Origin: Methylotuvimicrobium sp. KM2
GTDB lineage: Bacteria > Pseudomonadota > Gammaproteobacteria > Methylococcales > Methylomonadaceae
Reading direction: 5' to 3'
DNA length: 64,000 nt
Assembly (NCBI RefSeq): GCF_038051925.1
Contig: NZ_CP150634.1
Coordinates: forward strand, 620,001 to 684,000
This document shows, piece after piece, positions 47,931 to 57,349 of this stretch. Each line of letters starts with the position of its first letter. Position 1 is the first letter of the stretch. The notes beneath the pieces are model-generated. The model saw only the letters and a list, made by a program, of their open reading frames with translations. It searched no databases and was not told the origin of the DNA. The translations under genes were made by a program, and so were the position numbers.

Positions 47931-49823
47931 TTAATGAGTCATGGCTTCGAGATCATGCCAGCGTTGAAAGGCATGTTCCATTTCTTTGTCGATGGTTTTT
48001 AGTCTCTCAAGCGTCTCGGCGATCAAGCTAGGGTCGTTTTTATAAAAATCGGGTGCATTGATTTTATCGTTAATGACCATTTGTTCGGATTCAAGACGGT
48101 CGATCAAGTCCGGAAGGTCATCTAATTCCTTTTGTTCTTTATAAGAGAGTTTTTTCTTTTTCGGCGTGTCATTGCTGATTCTTTTTTCGGCGCTTACAGT
48201 TTTTTTAGCAGGAATATCGGATGCTTTGGCGCTTCGATAATTTGCTAGCCAGTCGCTATAGCCGCCGATGTGCTCGCTTATGACGCCGCCGCCTTCGAAA
48301 ACCAGTACGCTGGTAACGACATTATCCAGGAAGCTCCGGTCATGGCTGACTAATAATAAAGTACCGTCATAATCGACTAGTTTTTCTTCCAATAGCTCAA
48401 GGGTTTCCAGATCTAGGTCATTGGTGGGTTCGTCCATGATGATCAGGTTGGCCGGTTTCGTGAACAATCGAGCAAGGAGTAAGCGATTCTTTTCCCCGCC
48501 GGACAGGCTTTTGACCGGCGAGCGTGCTCGCGCCGGCGCGAACAGAAAGTCGCCGAGGTATGACATGACATGGCGTTTGTTACCGGCAATTTCGACATAA
48601 TCATTGCTGTCGGCAATCGAATCGGCGACAGTCATTTCCGGATCGAGTTGTTCTCTCAGTTGGTCGAAGTAGGCGACTTGCAGGCGAGTGCCTTGTTCGA
48701 CGGTGCCGCTGTCCGGTTCTAATTGCTTGAGTAAAAGTTTCAACAGTGTCGATTTTCCTGCGCCATTAGGGCCGATCAAACCGATTTTGTCGCCGCGTTG
48801 AATGAGTGTTGAAAAATCTTTTACCACCGGTTTCCCGTCGAAAGACTTGCAAAGATAGGTTGCTTCGATAACTTTTTTGCCGGATGTGTCGCCGCGATCC
48901 AAAGATAGTTTGGTCGTGCCTTGAACATTGCGGCGTTGCGCGCGTTCGTCGCGTAATTTCTTGAGTGCTCGAACCCGTCCTTCGTTACGGGTGCGCCGCG
49001 CTTTTACGCCTTGGCGAATCCAAACCTCCTCTTGAGCCAGTTTTTTGTCGAATTCGGCATTTTGATTAGCTTCATCTTCCAGCGAGGATGCCTTTCGGCG
49101 AAGGTAGTCGTCATAGGTGCCTTGCCAGGATGTTAAATTGCCGCGATCGAGATCGACAATACGGGTAGCCAATTTTTGTAGAAAGAATCTATCATGAGTC
49201 ACGAATAAAACGGCCCCTTGAAAATTTAATAATTGCTCTTCCAGCCATGTGATGCTCTCCAAATCCAGATGGTTGGTCGGTTCGTCTAAAAGCAGCAATT
49301 CAGGTTCGAGGACTAAAGCCCTCGCCAAGGCGACTCGACGTTTCCAGCCGCCCGATAAGCTTTTCACCGGGAGTTCTCCCGGCAGATTGAGTCGGCTTAA
49401 CGTAGATTCGACTTGTTGTTGAAAATGCCAGCCGTTTTTGGATTCCAGTTTATGCTGTAGATCGCCAAGTTCCTGCAGGGTTTTGTCGTCGGCATTATTT
49501 AGCTGGGTGGATAGAGCATGGTAGCGGGTTATCCATTGGCCTAATTCGCCCAGTCCGGCGGCTACGGCATCGTAAATGGTAGATTCGCCAACCAATTCCG
49601 GAGCCTGTTCTAACCAGGCGAGTTTCAATTCGGGTTGAAGCCAGATTTCGCCGTGATCGGGTTGGATGTTTCCTGCGATAATTTTCATTAACGTGGATTT
49701 TCCCTCGCCGTTTCTGCCAAGAAGTCCGACGCGCTCCCCCGGGTCCAGTTGAAAATCGGCATTATTCAGCAATGCATGGGTTCCGTAGGCGATTGAAACA
49801 TTGGTTAGTCGAATTAAAGGCAT
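47931..49823 (-). CDS. uup: ABC-F type ATPase Uup
   Basis: A 630-residue protein with two ATPase domains: GRNGEGKST and LSGGWKRRVALARAL with DEPTNHLD; then GPNGAGKST and LSGGEKNRLLLARL with DEPTNDLD. No membrane spans. A long helical tail (about 550-630, with KKKKLSYKEQKELDDLP) is typical of Uup, a ribosome- and DNA-linked ABC-F protein affecting precise excision. It is the last gene of an AEC-cinA-uup operon; cinA stops 4 bases before it. Confidence 0.92.
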   Translation of the reverse strand: MPLIRLTNVSIAYGTHALLNNADFQLDPGERVGLLGRNGEGKSTLMKIIAGNIQPDHGEIWLQPELKLAWLEQAPELVGESTIYDAVAAGLGELGQWITRYHALSTQLNNADDKTLQELGDLQHKLESKNGWHFQQQVESTLSRLNLPGELPVKSLSGGWKRRVALARALVLEPELLLLDEPTNHLDLESITWLEEQLLNFQGAVLFVTHDRFFLQKLATRIVDLDRGNLTSWQGTYDDYLRRKASSLEDEANQNAEFDKKLAQEEVWIRQGVKARRTRNEGRVRALKKLRDERAQRRNVQGTTKLSLDRGDTSGKKVIEATYLCKSFDGKPVVKDFSTLIQRGDKIGLIGPNGAGKSTLLKLLLKQLEPDSGTVEQGTRLQVAYFDQLREQLDPEMTVADSIADSNDYVEIAGNKRHVMSYLGDFLFAPARARSPVKSLSGGEKNRLLLARLFTKPANLIIMDEPTNDLDLETLELLEEKLVDYDGTLLLVSHDRSFLDNVVTSVLVFEGGGVISEHIGGYSDWLANYRSAKASDIPAKKTVSAEKRISNDTPKKKKLSYKEQKELDDLPDLIDRLESEQMVINDKINAPDFYKNDPSLIAETLERLKTIDKEMEHAFQRWHDLEAMTH

Positions 49824-49827
49824 GATG

Positions 49828-51054
49828 TTAATTTGTGTTTTGTAAATAGCGTCGTAATAAATCCAATGCCAGCAACGCGGCTTGGTTTTGTTTTCGTTTA
49901 ACGGAGCCGCCGATCGTATGAGTCGAATGTCGCAAGCCTTCGGGGCTTAACAAAGCGTTGTAAATCGTAATGGCGCGGTTGTCCGGGGTGTCGGTTGCAT
50001 TGTTTTCGCGGTAGATCTGTATGAGCGCAAGATCCGCGCCGCTTTGATCTTTTGCCGCATTCGCGATGATTTTCGCTTGGCTTGGCAAGTCCATGTCGTC
50101 AAGAGCGACGGAAAATCGGTTGGCGAAATGTGCGGGGTTTCTTTGGTAATGGGTTTCTAAAAGCCAGTCATTGGCAATCGCGCATTTCGCTGCCATGAGT
50201 CCTTGGCTTAGGGTTTCAATGAAGATCGCCGTTCGTTGTTGGTTTCGCATCATTCTATCGATCGCGCTAGGTAGATCATCGCAATGGTTGCGATGGTCAT
50301 CGATTCCGAAAATAAAATCACCTAGCCGGCTTTTTATTGTATCAATATAAACGTCGAGTTTCTGTCGAGGATATTGGGCGGGGGCGAGAAGTTTTGTTTC
50401 GATATGATCCGGTCCGGCCCGAAAGCCGAGTTGAATTTCCGGAGGTATTGTAATATCTGCGATGGCTGTCTGTATGTCGGATTCGCCGATACCGATAGTT
50501 TTTAGAGTGATCAATTGATTGGGGCTAAGAGTGTAATGACGTTCAAAAAAACATTTAACAAATTCATTGAATAGATGTCGCATTTCGAACGGGACGCCCG
50601 GTAAAAAGACGAATCGACAACGGTTGTATTGTAAAGTAAACCCGGGTGCGGTTCCCCATTGATTATCGATGCGTAAGGCTCCGCTAGGCAGATAGGCTTG
50701 CTTTCGATTGCTTTCAGGCATGGTTCTGCCTCTGTTTTTAAAAAAGCCGGCAATTTGATCGAAAGCTATCGTGTCGAATTGCAAGGGCATAGAGAAAGCC
50801 AAGGAGGCGGCTTGAGCGGTTAAATCATCGGATGTAGGGCCCAATCCCCCTGTGCAGATACAGCAATCGGCGCGAGACGAGATTTCTTTTAAGAGCGCTA
50901 TGAGCTCATCGAGTCGGTCGCCGACGGCGGTATGTCTGGAAACTGTAAAACCCATATTTACGCAGGCTTGGGAAAGCCAGGCTGCATTGGTGTCGACAGT
51001 TTGTCCGGTGACGATTTCTTCGCCTTGCGAGAAAATTTCTAGGGTCGGATTCAT
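49828..51054 (-). CDS. cinA: CinA-like protein (MoCF domain plus degenerate C-terminal domain)
   Basis: Starts at ATG 51054; an upstream TTG frame would overlap the transporter gene. 408 residues. The N-terminal part is the MoCF/MoaB-like domain of CinA (SQGEEIVTGQTVDTNAAWL and CTGGLGPTSDDLT). The C-terminal part corresponds to the NMN deamidase domain but lacks the expected conserved ESxTGG wording, having SQGLMAAKCAI instead, so the deamidase may be altered. Family members are an ADP-ribose pyrophosphatase/NMN amidohydrolase. It follows the transporter by 8 bases. Confidence 0.8.
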   Translation of the reverse strand: MNPTLEIFSQGEEIVTGQTVDTNAAWLSQACVNMGFTVSRHTAVGDRLDELIALLKEISSRADCCICTGGLGPTSDDLTAQAASLAFSMPLQFDTIAFDQIAGFFKNRGRTMPESNRKQAYLPSGALRIDNQWGTAPGFTLQYNRCRFVFLPGVPFEMRHLFNEFVKCFFERHYTLSPNQLITLKTIGIGESDIQTAIADITIPPEIQLGFRAGPDHIETKLLAPAQYPRQKLDVYIDTIKSRLGDFIFGIDDHRNHCDDLPSAIDRMMRNQQRTAIFIETLSQGLMAAKCAIANDWLLETHYQRNPAHFANRFSVALDDMDLPSQAKIIANAAKDQSGADLALIQIYRENNATDTPDNRAITIYNALLSPEGLRHSTHTIGGSVKRKQNQAALLALDLLRRYLQNTN

Positions 51055-51062
51055 GAATGAAC

Positions 51063-51986
51063 TTAAGTTGTGGTAATGATGCGGTACCAAAAAGGTAGAG
51101 TAACCATGCTCAAGACGGTGGTGAGCGTTACCGCCATGGCATAGAGAGCGCTGTCTAGCCGGTAGCGGTCGCAAAAAACAATGCCCAATACCATGCTGGG
51201 CATGGCCATTTCCAAGATCGCTGCGGCCTTATGCGCCTCATCCAACGTTGAAAATACCGATACTTGCAAGGCAAACCACGGCATTAAAAATAGTTTAATC
51301 AAAATAATCGGCAGAGCATAAGGTAGATTACGCAAAGTGATACTTTGCCAGCTCAATGCCAAACCCAATGAAAAAAGCATGATCGGTACGACGCCGGCCG
51401 AAAGTTTCTGTAGAATCCCCAATAACCACTCGGGAGCTGCAATCTGATTCAAATTAAAAATCACCGCCAGTAAGGCAGCCCAAAAAGGCGGAGCGTTGAG
51501 GTTGAGCCAAATCGGTTTGTGTTTTTGGCTGTGGTCTTCGCCAAAATGCCGGGCAGTCATGATGCCGACAGTAAATAAAAAAGGCGCGGTAGCAAACAAG
51601 TCGATTTGTATGGCGACCGAACGGGCCCAATGCCCGAAGGTTTCTTCTAAAACGGGCAAGCCAAGATAGGTGACATTGGGGAATGCGGTGACCAGAATAA
51701 TCGCGCCAAGTTTTTTATCTTGAATATTAAGGGCTCGCCCAATTAACCAGATACAAAGCATTGCAAAAGCGATACTTAAAGTACCAAGGAAAGTATATTG
51801 TAGAGATTGCACGCCTATGTTCGAACGCCACAGGACTTCCAATACCATTGCAGGTAAAAACAAATAATAGACCACCGATGTTAAAACCGGTCGGACTTGT
51901 TCGGAGCTAAGTCCGCCTGGACGAAGCCGGCGCCAACCGATACCGCAGGCGATTAATCCGGCCATTTGCAGCAGAGTGAAGATCAT
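51063..51986 (-). CDS. AEC (auxin efflux carrier) family transporter
   Basis: A membrane protein of 307 residues with about ten predicted spans and the typical AEC layout: FTLLQMAGLIACGIGWRRL, then VRPVLTSVVYYLFLPAMVLEVL, and TAFPNVTYLGLPVL. These proteins move malate, auxin-like or other organic acids. Substrate not predictable. First gene of the operon with cinA and uup; convergent arrangement with nothing, divergent from pyrF by about 150 bases. Confidence 0.83.
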   Translation of the reverse strand: MIFTLLQMAGLIACGIGWRRLRPGGLSSEQVRPVLTSVVYYLFLPAMVLEVLWRSNIGVQSLQYTFLGTLSIAFAMLCIWLIGRALNIQDKKLGAIILVTAFPNVTYLGLPVLEETFGHWARSVAIQIDLFATAPFLFTVGIMTARHFGEDHSQKHKPIWLNLNAPPFWAALLAVIFNLNQIAAPEWLLGILQKLSAGVVPIMLFSLGLALSWQSITLRNLPYALPIILIKLFLMPWFALQVSVFSTLDEAHKAAAILEMAMPSMVLGIVFCDRYRLDSALYAMAVTLTTVLSMVTLPFWYRIITTT

Positions 51987-52138
51987 AAATGCGTTAAATG
52001 CTTGGTTGTAATGCAGTAAAGGCGCATTTGATATGCGCTTTTGGCAGGGTGGAGTAGTTGAGCGCTATTTTAACATTCACTGTTGAATTAAGTTTCGGTA
52101 ATATAGGGGCTTTTCTTATTGCATATCGATACTTGCTC

Positions 52139-52864
52139 ATGACCGAAACTTTTATTTCTGAAAAATCCATTCCTGTCCGCGAGCGCTTAATCATGGCGTT
52201 GGATGTGCCGAGTATTCCTGAAGCTCAAGCCTTGGTTGAAGAATTAGGTGATTCGGTGATTTTCTATAAAGTCGGCATGGAGCTGTTCATGTCCGGGGAT
52301 TATTTTGGCTTTATCGAATGGTTGAAACGACAGAACAAAAAAGTTTTCGTCGATTTAAAATTTTTTGACGTGCCGGCAACGGTGGGGCGTGCAATTCGCG
52401 CGCTAAGTAGCAAAGGTGTCGACCTGGCGACTATTCACGGTAACGATGCCATTATGGAGGCGGCCGCGAAGGAAAAAGGACAATTAAAAGTGCTGGCGGT
52501 GACCGCTTTAACTAGCTTGGATAGGGGGGATCTCGATGATTTGGGGTTTCAATGCGATATACGCGATTTGGTTTTATCGCGCGCCAAGCGGGCTTTGCAA
52601 ATCGGCTGTGACGGTATCGTTTCGTCAGGGTTGGAAGCGTCTATGTTAAGGGAGGAGTTAGATCATCGTTTGTTGGTTGTCACGCCAGGTATTAGGCCGG
52701 TAGACAATAGGGAAGAGGACGATCAGAAGCGCGTGGTCAGTGTCGAGCAAGCTTTCCTTAACGGGGCCGACTATATTGTGGTCGGTCGTCCGATTCGAGA
52801 TGCCGAAGATCGTAAATCGATGGCGGAAAAAATCCAGATGCAAATTCAGTCGGTTTTTAAATGA
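52139..52864 (+). CDS. pyrF: Orotidine 5'-phosphate decarboxylase
   Basis: From ATG 52139, 241 residues. (A 27-codon upstream extension has no ribosome site.) The catalytic charged network is visible in VFVDLKFFDVPATV; phosphate contacts are in TPGIRPV and VVGRPIRDAED. It makes UMP from OMP, the last step of de novo pyrimidine synthesis. Active as a homodimer in the cytoplasm. Confidence 0.95.
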   Translation: MTETFISEKSIPVRERLIMALDVPSIPEAQALVEELGDSVIFYKVGMELFMSGDYFGFIEWLKRQNKKVFVDLKFFDVPATVGRAIRALSSKGVDLATIHGNDAIMEAAAKEKGQLKVLAVTALTSLDRGDLDDLGFQCDIRDLVLSRAKRALQIGCDGIVSSGLEASMLREELDHRLLVVTPGIRPVDNREEDDQKRVVSVEQAFLNGADYIVVGRPIRDAEDRKSMAEKIQMQIQSVFK

Positions 52865-52911
52865 GTTTTTATCTACTCCCTTTATACTCAAAAAACAGCT
52901 AACTTTATGAA

Positions 52912-53012
52912 GGTATGGGGTGTGGCTAGCGAGGATGTCGGCAGCAGGGATTGCTGCCGTCAAGCCCCCATGGATGGGTTCACGGCGGTCCTCGATAGAC
53001 ACACCCCATACC
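52912..53012. repeat. Long-hairpin intergenic repeat
   Basis: GGTATGGGGTGTG at the left pairs with CACACCCCATACC at the right, with inner CGAGGA/TCCTCG and GGCAGCAGG..TGCTGCC pairs. The middle (CCCATGGATGGGTTCACGGC) resembles the middle of the repeat at 1779-1873, so it belongs to the same broad family. The rest of the 310-base gap to 53174 has no gene. Confidence 0.75.
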
Positions 53013-53174
53013 ATTTATTCTTGTACGGTTTTTCAATCAAAAGGGAGTATTTATTCATTTATGCGGCATAAGTAATTGATCTGTGTTATTTAACGCAAAA
53101 AGATGAGTCAAAACCCTCAATTTTTCAAAACTAAATATTGTTTAAGTTCATAAATATGCTAATGTTCTCCCCCT

Positions 53175-53891
53175 ATGGAACATACTATCGCCTTTAATGC
53201 CTCCTATTTTGTCGCTTTTGCGATGGGGTTGTTTAGCAGCATGCATTGCATCGGCATGTGCGGGTCGATTATCGGGACGCTTACGCTAAGTCTTAAACCG
53301 GAGGTCCGTACTTCTAAGGCCAAGCTTTTTCCTTATGTGGTGAACTATAATCTGGGCCGAATTAGCAGTTATGCATTGGCCGGTATGTTGGTAGGTGTTG
53401 TTGAAGCGATATTAACGATGCCTTTTGGCGAAGGTCACGGTCATAGGGTGTTGCAGGTGCTTTCGGCAGCGGTCATGACCAGCGCCGGACTTTATATCGC
53501 TGGGTGGTTTCCGCGTTTTGCTTATATCGAAAAAGCCGGCGCCCGTTTTTGGAAATTAATTGAGCCTTATGGCCGCCGCCTTATTCCGGTGAAAACGTGC
53601 AAGCAAGCTTTTTTATTCGGCATGATTTGGGGTTGGTTGCCCTGTGGCCTTGTCTATGCGGCATTGGCGCTGGCCGCGACGACCGGTGATATAATTCGTA
53701 GTGGGTTGACGATGTTGGCTTTTGGTTTTGGGACTTTACCCGCCGTGATAAGTGTCGGTATAATTACCAGCACACTAACAAGGTTATCTAGAATGCAATA
53801 CTTTAAGCAGACGGTCGGCTTATTGATGATTGCGCTCGCATTATTGGCCGCTCTGCCATGGCTTAATCCCATGAGATTACAACACTTATAA
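53175..53891 (+). CDS. Sulfite exporter TauE/SafE-type membrane protein
   Basis: A protein of 238 residues with about six spans. The N-terminal SSMHCIGMCGSIIGTLTL is the conserved CxGMCG motif of the DsbD/UreH-like membrane family found near cytochrome oxidase and metal genes. The second half repeats the theme with FGMIWGWLPCGLVYAALALAA. A role in copper or other heavy-metal handling for oxidases is common for such proteins but is inference. The sigma-54 activator starts 17 bases after its stop. Confidence 0.78.
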   Translation: MEHTIAFNASYFVAFAMGLFSSMHCIGMCGSIIGTLTLSLKPEVRTSKAKLFPYVVNYNLGRISSYALAGMLVGVVEAILTMPFGEGHGHRVLQVLSAAVMTSAGLYIAGWFPRFAYIEKAGARFWKLIEPYGRRLIPVKTCKQAFLFGMIWGWLPCGLVYAALALAATTGDIIRSGLTMLAFGFGTLPAVISVGIITSTLTRLSRMQYFKQTVGLLMIALALLAALPWLNPMRLQHL

Positions 53892-53908
53892 TTTTAGGAG
53901 AGGCTCCT

Positions 53909-54883
53909 GTGGATCATTTTAATTCGATAATTGGGAAATCTCCCGCACTCGATTCTCTACTTCGTAGCGCTAGAATGGTTGCTTGTACCGATGTAACTGT
54001 CTTCATCAAAGGAGAAACCGGTACCGGTAAGGAAGTGCTGGCTTCCGCCATTCAAAAAGAAAGCGCTCGTGCTAATAAGCCGTTTATCAAGCTGAATTGC
54101 GCCGCCTTGCCCGAGAGCTTAGTGGAGTCTGAGTTATTCGGGCATAAAAAAGGTGCATTCACCGGAGCTAACGTTAACAAGCAAGGCATCTTTCAAGCCG
54201 CTGATGGCGGAACTTTATTCTTGGATGAAATTAATTCGTTACCTCTGTCGATTCAAGCAAAATTATTGCGTTTTTTGGAATTGGGCGAATGCCTGGCCGT
54301 TGGAGAAACCAAGCCTTACCGTGTCGATGTGAGAATCATCGCGGCCAGTAACCAAGACTTGGTCAAGCAAATCGGCGCAGGACATTTTAGGCAGGATTTG
54401 TACTTTCGTTTAAATGTCGTGCCGCTAGAGTTGCCGCCACTATCGAAAAGAACCGAAGATATCGAACCGCTGATTACTCATTTTGTTCGGCATTTTGCGC
54501 AGACCCATTCGCTCGAAGCCCCAAAATTCAGTAAACAGTCGATTCGAGTTTTAACTCGCTATCGTTGGCCCGGTAATATAAGAGAACTTCGAAATTTATG
54601 CGAAAGACTGTCGATTTTGTTGGCTGGAAAAGTTATCGAGCCCGATAATTTACCGCATGAGTTTGCTGAATATATTGATGAAAAGGTCCTTGCAGCAGAT
54701 GCAGGCGGTATTCCGAGTTTTAAACTGCCTGATTTCGGAATCCAATTGGACTCTCTAGAGGCGGACTTGATCAATCAAGCGCTTACTAGAACCAACGGCA
54801 ATCGCAGCAAGTCAGCACGCTTATTAGGCATTACCCGAGACACCTTGCTATATCGTATACAAAAACACGGCTTGGCCGCCTAG
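53909..54883 (+). CDS. Sigma-54-dependent activator lacking a sensor domain, GTG start
   Basis: A 324-residue protein starting at GTG 53909 with AGGAG upstream. The AAA+ domain is complete: Walker A GETGTGKE at 35-42, the GAFTGA loop that contacts sigma-54, Walker B GGTLFLDEI, and the arginine-containing SNQDL..FRQDLYFRLNV segment. A Fis-type helix-turn-helix closes the protein (NGNRSKSARLLGITRDTLLYRI). There is no N-terminal receiver, PAS or GAF domain, so control must come from a partner (as in PspF). Its targets are unknown. Confidence 0.88.
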   Translation: MDHFNSIIGKSPALDSLLRSARMVACTDVTVFIKGETGTGKEVLASAIQKESARANKPFIKLNCAALPESLVESELFGHKKGAFTGANVNKQGIFQAADGGTLFLDEINSLPLSIQAKLLRFLELGECLAVGETKPYRVDVRIIAASNQDLVKQIGAGHFRQDLYFRLNVVPLELPPLSKRTEDIEPLITHFVRHFAQTHSLEAPKFSKQSIRVLTRYRWPGNIRELRNLCERLSILLAGKVIEPDNLPHEFAEYIDEKVLAADAGGIPSFKLPDFGIQLDSLEADLINQALTRTNGNRSKSARLLGITRDTLLYRIQKHGLAA

Positions 54884-54947
54884 TTTTAATTCAGAGCAAA
54901 TCTGCTCTAAGTACTGATATATTCCCTTTCGCGCATCATATATCTTT

Positions 54948-54986
54948 CGCACTTCAAATTTCGACGGTACCGAAATTTGAAGTGCG
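54948..54986. repeat. Perfect 16-bp hairpin downstream of the activator
   Basis: CGCACTTCAAATTTCG at 54948-54963 and its complement at 54971-54986 with a seven-base loop. The flanking TGCGATGAGTATATT also occurs at 15784-15800 and 20269, linking it to the dispersed repeats. It may also act as a transcription end. The gap 54884-55145 contains no gene. Confidence 0.75.
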
Positions 54987-55145
54987 ATGAGTATATTCGG
55001 TGCCGGGCTTTATGTATTTCGAGATTTGAGCGATAGGGGCTATTGTTAAATCAATAGACCCCTTTTGATGTGGTGTGTCGTTTTGATACAGGATATGCGC
55101 GCCAAAGATCAGTCTTGATGTTCGTAGCGTCGCTATTTATGCGTC

Positions 55146-55883
55146 TTATCCAAGACATCTTACCCATTGCACCGTCACATTGTCGCTGTGGCCTCTTGCT
55201 CTGAGAACCGTCAATCGGGCAAATTTCCCCAGTTCGATTTTACCGCTATCGGGTTGTGCTAAATCGAGTAATTCGGCGGGCTTAACGTACTCCCAGAAGC
55301 CGTCTGTACATAAGAGAAATGTTTCGCCCAGTTTTATTGGGGGGTAAACATGGATTTCGGGGAGATGAGTTTGCAGGATATTTACACTACGCGTCAATTG
55401 GTTTTGCTCAGGGTGCAAGCCCATTTCTTGTTCGGTTATTGATCCTTCGTCCAACAGTTGCTGCGTGATTGAATGATCTTTCGTACGCCATAGAACTTTA
55501 TTCGCATTCATCCGGTAAATTCGGGAGTCTCCGCAATGCGCTGTGATTGTTTGATTCGGGTCGATATAGAGTAATGCGCAGGTGGTATGCGCTTCCGATG
55601 CGGATGGATCGTTGCCGAAAAGCTTTTTCATTTCTTCGACTGCCGATTTAAACCATGCCGTCATGGTTTCACCGGGAGCTTGAGCAAGATGACTCCGGTA
55701 CTGATTGACTAATTTTAATAAGCCTTGGCAAAAATATCGGGAAGCCTTTTCACCCGACTGATGGCCTCCGAGTCCGTCGGCAACAATAAACAAGGCATAA
55801 TCGTCTTGTATAATGCGCCCCATCGAATCTTGATTAACTTCTCGGTCGCCGGCCGAGGTTAATTGAAAGCATTGTAATTTCAT
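55146..55883 (-). CDS. PP2C-family protein serine/threonine phosphatase
   Basis: A 245-residue protein with the metal-binding motifs of PP2C: DREVNQDSMGRI, VADGLGGHQSGEKAS, HCGDSRIYR and LLCTDGFWEY, ending in GHSDNVTVQWV. Such proteins dephosphorylate Ser/Thr targets, often opposite a kinase in type VI secretion or signalling clusters; no kinase is next to it. It lies 3 bases after pdxJ, as the last gene of that operon. Confidence 0.9.
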   Translation of the reverse strand: MKLQCFQLTSAGDREVNQDSMGRIIQDDYALFIVADGLGGHQSGEKASRYFCQGLLKLVNQYRSHLAQAPGETMTAWFKSAVEEMKKLFGNDPSASEAHTTCALLYIDPNQTITAHCGDSRIYRMNANKVLWRTKDHSITQQLLDEGSITEQEMGLHPEQNQLTRSVNILQTHLPEIHVYPPIKLGETFLLCTDGFWEYVKPAELLDLAQPDSGKIELGKFARLTVLRARGHSDNVTVQWVRCLG

Positions 55884-55886
55884 CGG

Positions 55887-56642
55887 TTATTTGGAGATCA
55901 AGCTTTGTAATCGAGCTTGTCGCATCAATTGTTTGAGGTCCCCGATAGTTTTGGCTAAACCGGAGAAAACCGCTTGGGCGATAATGGCGTGGCCGATATT
56001 TAATTCGACAATTTCAGGGATTTTGCAAATCGCTTCGACATTGTGAAAATTGAGTCCGTGTCCGGCATTGGCCTGTAATCCTGCGCTGTTTGCGTATTGC
56101 GCGGCCGATTGAATGCGCTTTAGCTCGTCGGAGCGACTGCTTGATGTTTCCGCATCGGCATAACGCCCGGTATGCAATTCTACGACTGGCGCGCCCGCTT
56201 TCACAGCAGCGTCGATTTGACGCCGATCCGGGTCGATGAATAAGGAGACTTCGATTCCCGCCTCGCCGAGCCGAAGGCAGACATCGTTCATGCGTGCTTG
56301 ATTTTCGGCCACGTTAAGACCGCCCTCGGTCGTCAGTTCTTCGCGCTTTTCCGGAACGAGGCAGCAAGCGTAAGGTTTGACTTCGAGTGCTATCGCAATC
56401 ATTTCGTCGGTGACGGCCATTTCCAAGTTCAGGCGGCTATGGATAATGTCGCGCAGTAGATAAATATCCCGATCCTGAATATGTCTACGATCCTCGCGCA
56501 AATGAGCGGTAATCCCGTCCGCGCCGGCTTGTTCGGCGATCAATGCAGCTTGGATCGGGTCAGGGTACTGAGTGCCTCTAGCTTGCCTTAACGTGGCAAT
56601 ATGGTCGATGTTGACGCCAAGTAGAATATCGTTGTGGTTCAT
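55887..56642 (-). CDS. pdxJ: Pyridoxine 5'-phosphate synthase
   Basis: A TIM-barrel enzyme of 251 residues: [21 protein letters not shown] at the start, [14 protein letters not shown] and GHGLNFHNV with catalytic His/Glu, and [13 protein letters not shown] at the end. It condenses deoxyxylulose phosphate and 3-amino-1-hydroxyacetone phosphate to pyridoxine phosphate. Four-base overlap with recO. Confidence 0.96.
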   Translation of the reverse strand: MNHNDILLGVNIDHIATLRQARGTQYPDPIQAALIAEQAGADGITAHLREDRRHIQDRDIYLLRDIIHSRLNLEMAVTDEMIAIALEVKPYACCLVPEKREELTTEGGLNVAENQARMNDVCLRLGEAGIEVSLFIDPDRRQIDAAVKAGAPVVELHTGRYADAETSSSRSDELKRIQSAAQYANSAGLQANAGHGLNFHNVEAICKIPEIVELNIGHAIIAQAVFSGLAKTIGDLKQLMRQARLQSLISK

Positions 56643-57349
56643 GAATGCGAGTGTTTGAGGATTTTGGAAATAACCTCTCGGCTTTTGAGCGGCTTCCCAT
56701 TCAAATGAAAATTTATTGCCGAGCGCATGATTTTTTTAGCCTCGGTCAGCGTGGCGCTGTCCGGGAATGAACGTGCTTCCAGTGCGAGGAAAGTACTTCC
56801 CGCAAAATTTCCTTGCTCCGATTCGACCGGCCCCGACTCGGCATTGAAACGGTATTTCTTACTGGGCGAAACCGGATGCTGAAGGTTGTCTACATCGAAC
56901 TGCAAGCCATAACCGGCTTGTGTCAGTAGGTTAAGTTCAAAAACCCGGAGTACGGGTTCCAGCTCTAAGGTATTCGATAGCTCGCTTAAGGCGTTTTGAT
57001 AAAGTAGAAACACTTCAGGGTGTGGATCGAAAGGATGCAGAAAATAAGTGACCAGTTCATTGATATAAAATCCGCTGTACAGTGCGAGATCATGCAGTTT
57101 CGGTGCCGTTTGCCAGGGTTCGATGTGCGTCAGAGTTTTTAAGTCCGATTTGCCGGCAAATGACAATAGTACAGGAACAAACGGACGAATAAAGGGACCT
57201 AGTTTAGATTTCGGTGTTCTGACGCCTTTCGCTAGAACCGAGAGCCGACCGAAGTCTCGAGTCAATACCTCGGCGATCAGGCTGCTTTCTCGGAAGTTCC
57301 TGTGGTGCAGGATAAAAGCCGGTTGCAATGAAACAACAGTCTCAATCAT
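56639..57349 (-). CDS. recO: DNA repair protein RecO
   Basis: A protein of 236 residues: an N-terminal OB fold ([36 protein letters not shown]), then the helical domain with [13 protein letters not shown]. RecO anneals and helps load RecA in the RecFOR pathway. The start overlaps era by 8 bases. Confidence 0.93.
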   Translation of the reverse strand: MIETVVSLQPAFILHHRNFRESSLIAEVLTRDFGRLSVLAKGVRTPKSKLGPFIRPFVPVLLSFAGKSDLKTLTHIEPWQTAPKLHDLALYSGFYINELVTYFLHPFDPHPEVFLLYQNALSELSNTLELEPVLRVFELNLLTQAGYGLQFDVDNLQHPVSPSKKYRFNAESGPVESEQGNFAGSTFLALEARSFPDSATLTEAKKIMRSAINFHLNGKPLKSREVISKILKHSHS

